From positions 50,677-114,676 of the forward strand of contig JAGMCT010000013.1 of the NCBI GenBank assembly GCA_023129075.1: a DNA stretch of 64,000 bases, given 5' to 3'. This document shows positions 56,797 through 64,000 of this stretch, in pieces; positions within the stretch are counted from its first letter, which is position 1; every line of letters begins with the position of its first letter. Under the pieces are notes generated by a model. That model was not told the origin of the DNA and did not search any database. It saw nothing but the letters and a program-made list of their open reading frames with translations. Origin of the DNA: Microcaldota archaeon (GTDB taxonomy: Archaea; Micrarchaeota; Micrarchaeia; Anstonellales; Bilamarchaeaceae). A program made the translations under genes and the position numbers.

Positions 56797-57900
56797 CTAT
56801 ATTATCTGAATCAACCTGGTCAGGTCAACCTCCTCCCCTATAATCCGGCTTAATGCTCTTGCAGATGCTGCAATAGCTAGTATATTAAATGAAAAAAGAA
56901 AGACAGAAGTTATAAATGATGATGCTGCATAGGAAAAAACTTCGTAGTAATTTGTACTTATGTCCGTTACATCGTTCGGCTCATCAATCTTAATCGCTTT
57001 CTGGAAAATATCCGCCGGTTCTTTAAGAAGGTCTTTTCCATCTATATCAAAAATCTTTCCAACAATATCCTTTATATTCTTCATTATATCTCCCAACTGT
57101 TCCCCAAAAGACTGGAATATGCTGTAATCAAGGTCAAACTCGCTGTCATATACTGATTTTGATGGGTCTCCGAAAGTGGATGGATTCCAAAAAAACGATT
57201 CCATCGTAAGAAGAAATGGAAATATAATGAATAAGGAAATTACAATTGCAATAAGTGCTCCACCCAGTTTCCTAAAGAATGGCATAGAACGCAGTATCAA
57301 TGCCAGGGGCAGGTATTGTAATAATGCTCCCTTATTTAGTGCAGTTATAAAAAACAATTGTGCAAGAACCGTAAGATAAGAAACGGTTGTAGAGTAAAGA
57401 AGCACCCCCATGATTTGAGAAACAAAACTCAAACCCGAGAAAGGAGAAAAATTCTTTCCGTTTGGACCAAAAACGCATATGAAAATACCTGGTTCGCACA
57501 ACTGCCTTCCATATCTTGAAAGGATTTCAGCAGAGCCTCCATAATACCTAATGGATTGTATCGTGCGGTGATTATAGTCTGCTATATCCTTTAGATAATT
57601 CTGGGAGATTTCAAATACTCCTTTTCCAGTGGAGCTTTTTTCAGCTCCAAGAACTTCTTGAAGCTGTGATGATTCAAGCCAGCAGGAAACCCCTATAAGC
57701 TGCAGTACGAGTATAGCCAAAACAACAGAAACCCCAATCTGGAAAAACTCTGTTTTGCTCCAAGCAAGAAGCTTTGGATTTCTCAGGAACTGGCCAAAGA
57801 GGTAAACTATTGTAATTACAAGAGATGTTATTACCAGTGCAAATAAGGAAAGAGTATATACATCTCCGAGCACATCAAAACTACTGCATATTCCATTCAT
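56797..57900 (-). CDS. Polytopic membrane protein, paralogue 5 of the cluster
   Basis: 367 residues from the ATG at 57900, 5 nt after GGTGA; a GTG at 57909 is the alternative. Motifs: KLLAWSKTEFFQI, ILRSMPFFRKLGGALIA and IIGEEVDLTRLIQI. A loop of about 90 residues after the central helices (DYSIFQSFGEQLGDIMKNI) is amphipathic. Cysteines in the loop before the central motif (CEPGIFICVF) could form a disulfide. Confidence 0.85.
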   Translation of the reverse strand: MNGICSSFDVLGDVYTLSLFALVITSLVITIVYLFGQFLRNPKLLAWSKTEFFQIGVSVVLAILVLQLIGVSCWLESSQLQEVLGAEKSSTGKGVFEISQNYLKDIADYNHRTIQSIRYYGGSAEILSRYGRQLCEPGIFICVFGPNGKNFSPFSGLSFVSQIMGVLLYSTTVSYLTVLAQLFFITALNKGALLQYLPLALILRSMPFFRKLGGALIAIVISLFIIFPFLLTMESFFWNPSTFGDPSKSVYDSEFDLDYSIFQSFGEQLGDIMKNIKDIVGKIFDIDGKDLLKEPADIFQKAIKIDEPNDVTDISTNYYEVFSYAASSFITSVFLFSFNILAIAASARALSRIIGEEVDLTRLIQII

Positions 57901-57909
57901 ACCATTCAC

Positions 57910-58962
57910 CTATGCTATCCTTGCCAATGCAGAGACATCAATCTCTGCACCAAACACCTTGGATAGTGCGGCTGTCGCGCTTAATGGATAAAGCAGCGAC
58001 AGGACGGAGGAGAAGGTTCCTCCTATAAAAGACCAATATAACGACGGTTTGAGTAAGTCATCTGAAAGGACAACCTTGACAGCATTCTTTGTGTATTTTA
58101 CATCCAGGGCAAAGGGGTCGCAGCTCCCCTCATTAGCTGTAAAATCTTCAGGAGAAAAAGCCGTATCATCTATCTTCAATGACTCAGCTGCAGTATCAAC
58201 CATCCCCTTTGTTATTAATATTCCAAATGGATAAATAAAATAAAAGGAAAACGCAAATGCAATCAGGAAACCCCCTGCACCCCTGGTAAAACTAAAACTC
58301 CTTAAGAATAAACCAATCGGAAGAAGGAACGGAAAAAAGAAATCCTTTGAAAGCACAAGCAGGAATGTTTGGGCAAGCAAAGCAAGCACTCCGCTTAATA
58401 CTGCAGGTGCTGATGCTGAAACAGAGGACAAAGGAACTGCAATCCCTGAACAGCCGGCATAGGATGCACCTATTCCAAGGAAGGAACAGCTTCCCCCAGT
58501 GGATGCCTGTTTTCCAAGGTCCTTTGAAATATCTGTGAGTACCTTCAGCACCTCTTCATTCTTCCCTACAAGGTACAATGTGGAAAGAAATGCATAATCT
58601 ATATGGTCCTTTGGATCTTGGATTGCATCATATACCGATCGCATGGATTCAGAACTTTGAGGAAGCGAAGAAGAATCTGAGATTATAAAAAAATCTCCAA
58701 TGATTGGGTCAATGATACTGCTCAACGAAGAATCTATTGAGAAAAAGAGGGCAAGAAGGAATAATGTGAAGAATACCTGGTAAAGGTCATCTGTAACAAA
58801 AGCCCGCATTTCTCTACTATCTACTATATAAGTCAAAAGATAAAAAGTAAAAAGCACAAGTACGGATATCATTATGCCTAACATGGCAGTAGTATGCCAT
58901 GGAACAGTCTGGGCAAAGAGAAGAGAAAGGAACCCAAGCAAGAACAATAAACGTTTCATCAT
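57910..58962 (-). CDS. Polytopic membrane protein, paralogue 4 of the cluster
   Basis: 350 residues with an N-terminal signal (MMKRLLFLLGFLSLLFAQ). Motifs: EMRAFVTDDLYQV, FLRSFSFTRGAGGFLIA and FGAEIDVSALARI. Overlaps the preceding gene by 4 nt (or starts one codon later at the second ATG). Small Cys-containing loops lie before the central motif and before the last helices. Confidence 0.85.
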   Translation of the reverse strand: MMKRLLFLLGFLSLLFAQTVPWHTTAMLGIMISVLVLFTFYLLTYIVDSREMRAFVTDDLYQVFFTLFLLALFFSIDSSLSSIIDPIIGDFFIISDSSSLPQSSESMRSVYDAIQDPKDHIDYAFLSTLYLVGKNEEVLKVLTDISKDLGKQASTGGSCSFLGIGASYAGCSGIAVPLSSVSASAPAVLSGVLALLAQTFLLVLSKDFFFPFLLPIGLFLRSFSFTRGAGGFLIAFAFSFYFIYPFGILITKGMVDTAAESLKIDDTAFSPEDFTANEGSCDPFALDVKYTKNAVKVVLSDDLLKPSLYWSFIGGTFSSVLSLLYPLSATAALSKVFGAEIDVSALARIA

Positions 58963-60983
58963 ATCGCCCTCATCAAACCAGGAATGTTTACATCTCCTCC
59001 TATCAAAGGTGAAAGAGTCTGTATGAACATAAAGGTTATAACCAAATTAAATATGGGCAGGATATATGCTGGAATCATAAGTTTGCTTACTGATTTTATA
59101 TCTGAAGGACCAACAAAACCATCAATCTTGTTCATTGTAACATCCAGGTCTTCCAGATAAACCGGAGAAGAACCTCCGTAATCACCTCCGCAAAGCGTTG
59201 CGCAATCTGTATGAATCTGGGGGGTGAAGCGGAATCCTGAATCAAACAGGTAGATGCATTCATAACAGCCCCCTTCCAGAGCAGAGATGTGGCCCTTTTC
59301 CCTAACCAATGTCGGGATTATTTCAACGCAGGTGTCTTCGGGTTTTACAAGATTGTCCTTTATGAGGTCCTTGCCTGATGCACTGTGATAAAGTTCTCTG
59401 CATGGATGGTCATTGTTCTTACAATTTCCATGTTTATCCCTTCCATCCTCGCCGCATGCGTTCCGGCAGTCAGGATTTACCTCTCCATCTGAGTACTGGT
59501 AAAGGCATTGAGAAGGACACCATTTATTGCAATCCACTTTTAATGGGGGTATAGACCTGCATTCTTCCCTGCACAAACCTGTGGTTGTTACTATCTCCTT
59601 GAATCCTTCACCCATGACCTCATCAGCATTTGGGAGATAACCTTCCAAGTCGTCTTCATCAATTTGCCCTCCTAATTCATAAATCGGAATGTCTCCTTTA
59701 ACCTTTCTTACAATCTTGCATTCCTCAGGCATGTTTGCACAGCTTTCCCTCTGGTACATACAGAAGTCTATTCCTGTTGGAAATGGAAGTTCTCTGCAGG
59801 AAATATCACACTCCAGGTCGTCTTCTGGGTCTGCATCATAATACTGGCAGGAGGTATATTCCTTAATAACTTCCACATCATCAGCATCAAGCGTTGTCAC
59901 AATAACTTTTCGTATTGTTCCATTCAGAAATGCTTTAACATCCTCTTCACCAATATTAGGGTCTTCATAGAGAATATCAATCATTTTAGAATAAGAATAA
60001 CTTTTCTTGGAGTCAAAACCAGCAGGAGGAATTATCTTGCACGCCTTCGGACAAACAGCTGAGAACTTGGAACCACCTGAAATAGACTCAGCCCCATACA
60101 CTGTTGTCTTTATTGTGTAAGAAGAAAGGACGTAAGTAGCAGGCAAAACCAGCAGAAAACCTATGCCCGTAGCTATCAACAAACCCCCGGTTTTTCTTGT
60201 AAGGAAAAAAGACCTGAGAATTGCCCCGAGCATTATCAAAAGTGGAGCCACAACCATGGAAATTGATTCAAGAAGAAACTTCTGGGAATTGACAGAAAAT
60301 AAAATTCCATCCAGAGATTGAAGCTCCTGCTGAAATTTTTCAGAATAAATTGATAGATGCGGATTGAATTTTCCACTGAATGCAAAATTAAGAAACATCT
60401 GATAAACAACTCCAACTGTTCTGGTTTCCTGAGCCTGGGCTGACATCTCAAGGTTCTCTTCAAGCAGGTCAAAATAAAGGTCCTCTGTAGTACCAATCAA
60501 CAGGTTTACATAATCTAATGCAACTGAAGAAACCATGAACTCATTCTTGAGATTAGTATCACTGCAATAATCCTTATGGGCGAAATTAACATCATTGCAC
60601 ATAAGGTTTTCAACAGAACCCCCTGCAAACACTATGGCGCCCATTATAAGCGTTATTATAAGCACTGAAGATATCGCCTCGCTGAGCTCTACATCCGCCC
60701 ATGCTCTTAACTCAGGAATATTGAAAGAGATGGCAATTGTATATGTAAGTGTAATAAGGGATGTCATTATAAGCACCCCAAGGATTGCAATCGTTTTCCA
60801 GTCCAGCAAAAATTCCATTAGCGGGGAAATTAGTTTTTTGTCTTCGGATTCAAACAACCCCTCTGTTTTTTGCTTAAATTGAACAAGAGATTCTTCTAAC
60901 TCCTTTTCATCCGGTACTGCATTCCCAATTGTAACTACATTGAAAAGCAGAATAAAAACAAGCAACAACCACACTCTTTTCAT
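58959..60983 (-). CDS. Polytopic membrane protein with a large Cys-rich loop, paralogue 3 of the cluster
   Basis: 674 residues, twice the size of its relatives. Signal-like N-terminus, then ELRAWADVELSEAI, ILRSFFLTRKTGGLLIA, and IGGDVNIPGLMRAI at the end. Between the fourth helix and the last helices it carries an inserted domain of about 310 residues with more than 25 Cys (CECxxSC-like groups such as CREECRSIPP and CNKWCPSQC), surely exported and disulfide-bonded. GGTGAT precedes the ATG, which overlaps the upstream stop. Confidence 0.86.
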   Translation of the reverse strand: MKRVWLLLVFILLFNVVTIGNAVPDEKELEESLVQFKQKTEGLFESEDKKLISPLMEFLLDWKTIAILGVLIMTSLITLTYTIAISFNIPELRAWADVELSEAISSVLIITLIMGAIVFAGGSVENLMCNDVNFAHKDYCSDTNLKNEFMVSSVALDYVNLLIGTTEDLYFDLLEENLEMSAQAQETRTVGVVYQMFLNFAFSGKFNPHLSIYSEKFQQELQSLDGILFSVNSQKFLLESISMVVAPLLIMLGAILRSFFLTRKTGGLLIATGIGFLLVLPATYVLSSYTIKTTVYGAESISGGSKFSAVCPKACKIIPPAGFDSKKSYSYSKMIDILYEDPNIGEEDVKAFLNGTIRKVIVTTLDADDVEVIKEYTSCQYYDADPEDDLECDISCRELPFPTGIDFCMYQRESCANMPEECKIVRKVKGDIPIYELGGQIDEDDLEGYLPNADEVMGEGFKEIVTTTGLCREECRSIPPLKVDCNKWCPSQCLYQYSDGEVNPDCRNACGEDGRDKHGNCKNNDHPCRELYHSASGKDLIKDNLVKPEDTCVEIIPTLVREKGHISALEGGCYECIYLFDSGFRFTPQIHTDCATLCGGDYGGSSPVYLEDLDVTMNKIDGFVGPSDIKSVSKLMIPAYILPIFNLVITFMFIQTLSPLIGGDVNIPGLMRAI

Positions 60984-61915
60984 GAAATCACCCTAACCAC
61001 ATTCTTCATCGCTGTAAGCGAGGTTGCAAAGAAAATCAAGGCCAAATTGGGAAGGAATGTAGCCTGGAAAAGGAAGGAAGCAATTGTTCCCCACCCCATT
61101 GGAGAACTGCATTCATAGAGTACTTCCGCTTCTACATTATCGTCGCATATAGGAGTAACATCAATAACGGGCGAATGTATTGCATAAGCAAGAGGAAGAA
61201 AAATATAGAGAGCAAAAACCAGACCCAGCATCAGATTACCCATAGGCCTTATGATTGGAATCGTTCTAAAAAGTATGGCTGCCGGAACCATTACTGCAAA
61301 TGCATAAGAATTTATGAATTTAAGAACATAGAGCTGAACTCCTACGGCCACGTATCCCATCATTACCAAATCAGTAAGTATCTGCAACTGCCTTGCATAA
61401 ACATTGTGGTAGGCATTATCCCAGAAGGTTTCTCCACCTACGAAAGGTGCAAAATACCCCCAATACCACGTCGCATCAAATTGGTATATGTAATCATATT
61501 TTATCAGGTTTTCCAGAATCTGCCTGCCCATGCGAAGCAGTTCCTCCATATATGTTATGGCTCTTAGCATATTATCAGGAGTGCTGTCTGTAAAGTATGC
61601 AAAAAATTGAGAGGAAAAAATAAAAATGCCTGCTATAGAAGAAATAAGGATAACAGAAACAATAGAATGAAAGAGTTCATCCTTTGCAAAAACAAGCATT
61701 CTTGCATTAGAGAACATCTTTCCAAAACCATAAACAACAGCAGAAACAGAAACAGAAATAAGCAGTGCAATGGAGATAATTGGAAGGGCGTTTAAAATCG
61801 CAGAATCTGCAGAAATATTTGCAAGCTGTTCCTGGAATGTCTCTGCCTTGATAAATGAATCTGTCTGGGCAAAGGCAAGCACCGCAATCAAAAATAAAAG
61901 CAATAGTCTCTTCAT
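60980..61915 (-). CDS. Polytopic membrane protein, paralogue 2 of the cluster
   Basis: 311 residues from the ATG at 61915, which begins the signal MKRLLLLFLIAVLAFAQ; a longer reading to 61942 would overlap the previous gene. Motifs: RMLVFAKDELFHS and ILFRTIPIIRPMGNLML; the C-terminal motif is reduced (SLTAMKNVVRVI). It is the most divergent of the six. Confidence 0.83.
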   Translation of the reverse strand: MKRLLLLFLIAVLAFAQTDSFIKAETFQEQLANISADSAILNALPIISIALLISVSVSAVVYGFGKMFSNARMLVFAKDELFHSIVSVILISSIAGIFIFSSQFFAYFTDSTPDNMLRAITYMEELLRMGRQILENLIKYDYIYQFDATWYWGYFAPFVGGETFWDNAYHNVYARQLQILTDLVMMGYVAVGVQLYVLKFINSYAFAVMVPAAILFRTIPIIRPMGNLMLGLVFALYIFLPLAYAIHSPVIDVTPICDDNVEAEVLYECSSPMGWGTIASFLFQATFLPNLALIFFATSLTAMKNVVRVIS

Positions 61916-61919
61916 CTTA

Positions 61920-63152
61920 TCACAGTATCTTGGAGATTCCATAAAGGATTTGCTCCCCTCCTAAAGCTGAGGAAACCGCACGCGTACCCGTAATAGTTAT
62001 TATGCCTATAAAAATCATGGAGAAGATAGTGAACACCGAAAGTTCTGCTGCTGCAGGAACAAGTATTTTAATTACTGGCTCCATTTGGGAAACCGCAGCG
62101 CTATAATCCAAACTCCCGAAAATTGCTGTTGCTGCTGAATAAGCTGACATGAATCCAAAATTTATTAATGGCCATACACTCCAAAGCATTAGGTCAAATA
62201 AGGGAAAGAAACATCCTGCAAAACATACCCCATAAAGTACAGCTGCCCCTATACAAGAGATTGCACATATTGTTAAAGAAGTAATAAGAGAAAATGCAAT
62301 GTCTCCTATTGAAAACAATGTTCTTAAGAATACATTTCCGCAGATGGCCTTTGAAACATCCAGTACAAAATTATACTGGTCTATCTCAAGTTTTTCAGTA
62401 TGAAATGCTTTTGCCTCTTCAACATTACTAAAATCAATCTGATTATAAATTTCACCAATAAAAACCAGTGAAAGGGGAAAGAAAACCAATGCTCCAGCAG
62501 AGATTGCAATTAATGTACTGCCCAATTTTCTTGTGAACGGAAATATCCTTAATGCAAAACCTACAGGAAGTACAAAGGTCGGAACAACAGCCGAAATAAA
62601 CCCTGCAACAAGTTTAAGAGCATAAAATGCAAAATACTGCATGGTCAATTGGGATGCTGCGCTCTGCAAGGACCCCATTAAGGGAGAAAGTCCTGAGAAT
62701 GGCATCTCGGTTTTAGCTGTATATATATAAAATGCGTTTGCCACAGTATAAGAATGTGAAAAACCGGTTGCTATCCCTACATAATTGTATGCTTCGGCTA
62801 TTTTTGTATAAACCTTCCCTATGTCTTCCAGAATGCTTTCGGTTACTGCTTCTGCAAGTTCTACTGAATTATCTTCATTGGAAAACATCTGTACGGTTGC
62901 ATCTGCTCCGGTGAAAAAGGCCATTGCAATTGCAACTATGATTATTGAGGTTATGAATTCCTGTAACTCAATCTTGAAATAAGCCATATATCTTGGATTC
63001 TGGGTAAAACTTGCAACAATGGAATACATTACAATAACAAGAACAGAAAGCATTCCAACAAGCATAACAAAAGTATTGTCCAATTTAGGAAGGTCAATTG
63101 TGATGGAAAATACTACAGGAAGCAGAAATAGGAATAACCACCACGAACGCAT
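61920..63152 (-). CDS. Polytopic membrane protein, paralogue 1 and first gene of the cluster
   Basis: 410 residues, signal-like N-terminus (MRSWWLFLFLLPVVFS), then RYMAYFKIELQEF, ALRIFPFTRKLGSTLIA and LGGEQILYGISKI. A Cys-rich hydrophobic segment near residues 285-320 (ICAISCIGAAVLYGVCFAGC) is particular to this member. The operon promoter lies directly upstream. Confidence 0.86.
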   Translation of the reverse strand: MRSWWLFLFLLPVVFSITIDLPKLDNTFVMLVGMLSVLVIVMYSIVASFTQNPRYMAYFKIELQEFITSIIIVAIAMAFFTGADATVQMFSNEDNSVELAEAVTESILEDIGKVYTKIAEAYNYVGIATGFSHSYTVANAFYIYTAKTEMPFSGLSPLMGSLQSAASQLTMQYFAFYALKLVAGFISAVVPTFVLPVGFALRIFPFTRKLGSTLIAISAGALVFFPLSLVFIGEIYNQIDFSNVEEAKAFHTEKLEIDQYNFVLDVSKAICGNVFLRTLFSIGDIAFSLITSLTICAISCIGAAVLYGVCFAGCFFPLFDLMLWSVWPLINFGFMSAYSAATAIFGSLDYSAAVSQMEPVIKILVPAAAELSVFTIFSMIFIGIITITGTRAVSSALGGEQILYGISKIL

Positions 63153-63172
63153 AGGAATACCTCTTAAATAGG

Positions 63173-63182
63173 ATATAAAAAC
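63173..63182 (-). promoter_or_regulatory. TATA box of the membrane-protein cluster
   Basis: Minus-strand GTTTTTATAT centred about 25 bp before the ATG at 63152; leaderless start predicted for the first gene of the operon. Confidence 0.5.
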
Positions 63183-63267
63183 CTATCCTTTAATGTTATT
63201 GAATTAAAATGAATGTGGAGAGAAAGGATTAAAAAATAGTAAAACCGAACAAAAAGATGGTGTTAGA

Positions 63268-63615
63268 TTGGGGATTTTGGACATAGTAAAACAAGCACTT
63301 GGAGGAAAGGGGAAAAGCACACTTGCAGATAAATACTTCAAATGCCCGAGCTGCGGATATGAAAAAATTACACTTGAAATGAAGAGATGCCCTGGGTGCG
63401 GGGTAAGAATAAAAAGCATGTTCAAAAAGAAATGCCCAAAATGCGGGGAATTAAACGACTTGGATGCAAAAAGATGCAAGAATAAAGAATGCGGTTATGA
63501 TTTTGAAGCAGAAGAGAGAAGGGCAAAGAAAAGGGTGTGGAGATGCCCAATATGCGGATATGAAGCAACCTATTACATGACAAGGTGTCCTGTCTGCGGA
63601 ACAAGATTTGGTTAG
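63268..63615 (+). CDS. Multi-zinc-ribbon protein
   Basis: 115 residues with seven CxxC or CxxxxC pairs (CPSCGY, CPGCG, CPKCGE, CKNKECGY, CPICGY, CPVCG) making three treble-clef or zinc-ribbon units. No catalytic domain; a nucleic-acid or protein adaptor is likely. The start is TTG at 63268, with GGTG five bases before it and no in-frame ATG that keeps the first residues. A TATA-like ATTAAAAAAT is near 63227. Confidence 0.8.
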   Translation: MGILDIVKQALGGKGKSTLADKYFKCPSCGYEKITLEMKRCPGCGVRIKSMFKKKCPKCGELNDLDAKRCKNKECGYDFEAEERRAKKRVWRCPICGYEATYYMTRCPVCGTRFG

Positions 63616-63624
63616 GTGGAATCT

Positions 63625-64000
63625 GTGAAAGAATTCAAGGAATTAAAAGAAAAAACTGAAGAAAAAAAGGTGCCGGTAAAAGAAAAATTCGGTAAAAAAC
63701 AGGTTATGGATTATGAAAGGGCAGAGATAAAAAAACTGCATGAAGGGGATGCAGAAATTGCACATAACATAATGAAAAAATGTATGTTTGATGTTAACAT
63801 TTACGAGATAAAGGATATCCTTAAGAAAGGCATGAGTTATGGTGCATTTGTAGGCAGAATGCTTGTGGGGGTTGGACTTGGATGGGAGGTTTATTACAAC
63901 CATGAGAGTAAAGGAATTGAGGATGGACTTCCAAATGCAATCTATCTAGAGGATGATGCCCTTCTTCTGGCATATGAAGGCCAGGGAATAAGAGAGATGC
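63625..64000 (+). CDS. GNAT-like acetyltransferase, 5' part only
   Basis: The first 125 codons from a GTG preceded by AGGTGGA, overlapping nothing and starting 9 nt after the zinc-ribbon stop. The segment AFVGRMLVGVGLGW and the later ALLLAYEGQGIREM resemble strand 4 and the acetyl-CoA-binding motif A (QGIR) of GNAT enzymes. The gene runs off the right edge, so the assignment is tentative. Confidence 0.6.
   Translation, partial: MKEFKELKEKTEEKKVPVKEKFGKKQVMDYERAEIKKLHEGDAEIAHNIMKKCMFDVNIYEIKDILKKGMSYGAFVGRMLVGVGLGWEVYYNHESKGIEDGLPNAIYLEDDALLLAYEGQGIREM

Overview
This is an archaeal chromosome segment. The evidence is an archaeal RNA polymerase with split A (A'/A'') and split B (B''/B') subunits plus subunit H, aEF-2 with a diphthamide-loop histidine, an MCM helicase, an archaeal Pus10, endonuclease Q, a presenilin-like protease, the archaeal thiolase/HMG-CoA synthase/DUF35 set, and AT-rich TATA boxes (TTTAAA/TTTATA) about 26 bp before the first genes. 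Many first genes look leaderless, while downstream genes carry GGTGA-type ribosome binding sites. Lineage cannot be fixed from sequence reading alone. A DPANN-type archaeon (Diapherotrites/Micrarchaeota-like) is my tentative guess, based on the set of giant secreted proteins and lineage-specific membrane proteins; no methanogenesis or other diagnostic pathway is present.

Layout. 1-8.6 kb: one giant secreted right-handed beta-helix protein, minus strand, running off the left edge. 8.7-9.6 kb: a lipoprotein. 9.6-22.2 kb: the transcription/translation operon rpoH-rpoB''-rpoB'-rpoA1-rpoA2-rpl30e-nusA-[IS605-type insertion]-rps12-rps7-EF-2. 22.3-29.8 kb: mevalonate kinase, a MNT/HEPN toxin-antitoxin pair, a large glycine-zipper protein, then MCM-presenilin-UbiA. 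29.9-34 kb: a HEAT-repeat protein divergent from a four-gene operon (helical regulator-like protein, PIN nuclease, XPF-type nuclease, EndoQ). 34-38.7 kb: glycyl-tRNA synthetase, an ACT-domain protein, an orphan and a PPR-repeat protein. 38.8-39.35 kb: a tRNA-Ser(GCU) buried between two different tandem-repeat arrays that each copy one end of the tRNA. 39.4-46 kb: an operon from HMG-CoA synthase through thiolase, DUF35, Pus10 and Mut7-C to three proteins of unknown function. 46-47 kb: two small transcription regulators. 47.1-63.2 kb: a minus-strand cluster of six paralogous polytopic membrane proteins, a 1855-aa Cys-rich lipoprotein and a 1030-aa membrane-anchored protein. 63.3-64 kb: a zinc-ribbon protein and the start of a GNAT-like gene.

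How the genes work together. The rpo operon supplies the transcription and translation core. HMG-CoA synthase, thiolase, DUF35, mevalonate kinase and UbiA belong to isoprenoid/ether-lipid synthesis. MCM and the XPF/EndoQ operon share a palindromic promoter element (GTAAC-N4-GTTAC) at nearly the same distance from their TATA boxes, which suggests joint control of replication and repair. The 16-kb membrane cluster is the best candidate for an undescribed system. Its six membrane proteins share three short motifs and were produced by gene duplication; with the giant lipoprotein they probably form an envelope-spanning assembly, possibly VirB6/CedA-like (inference).
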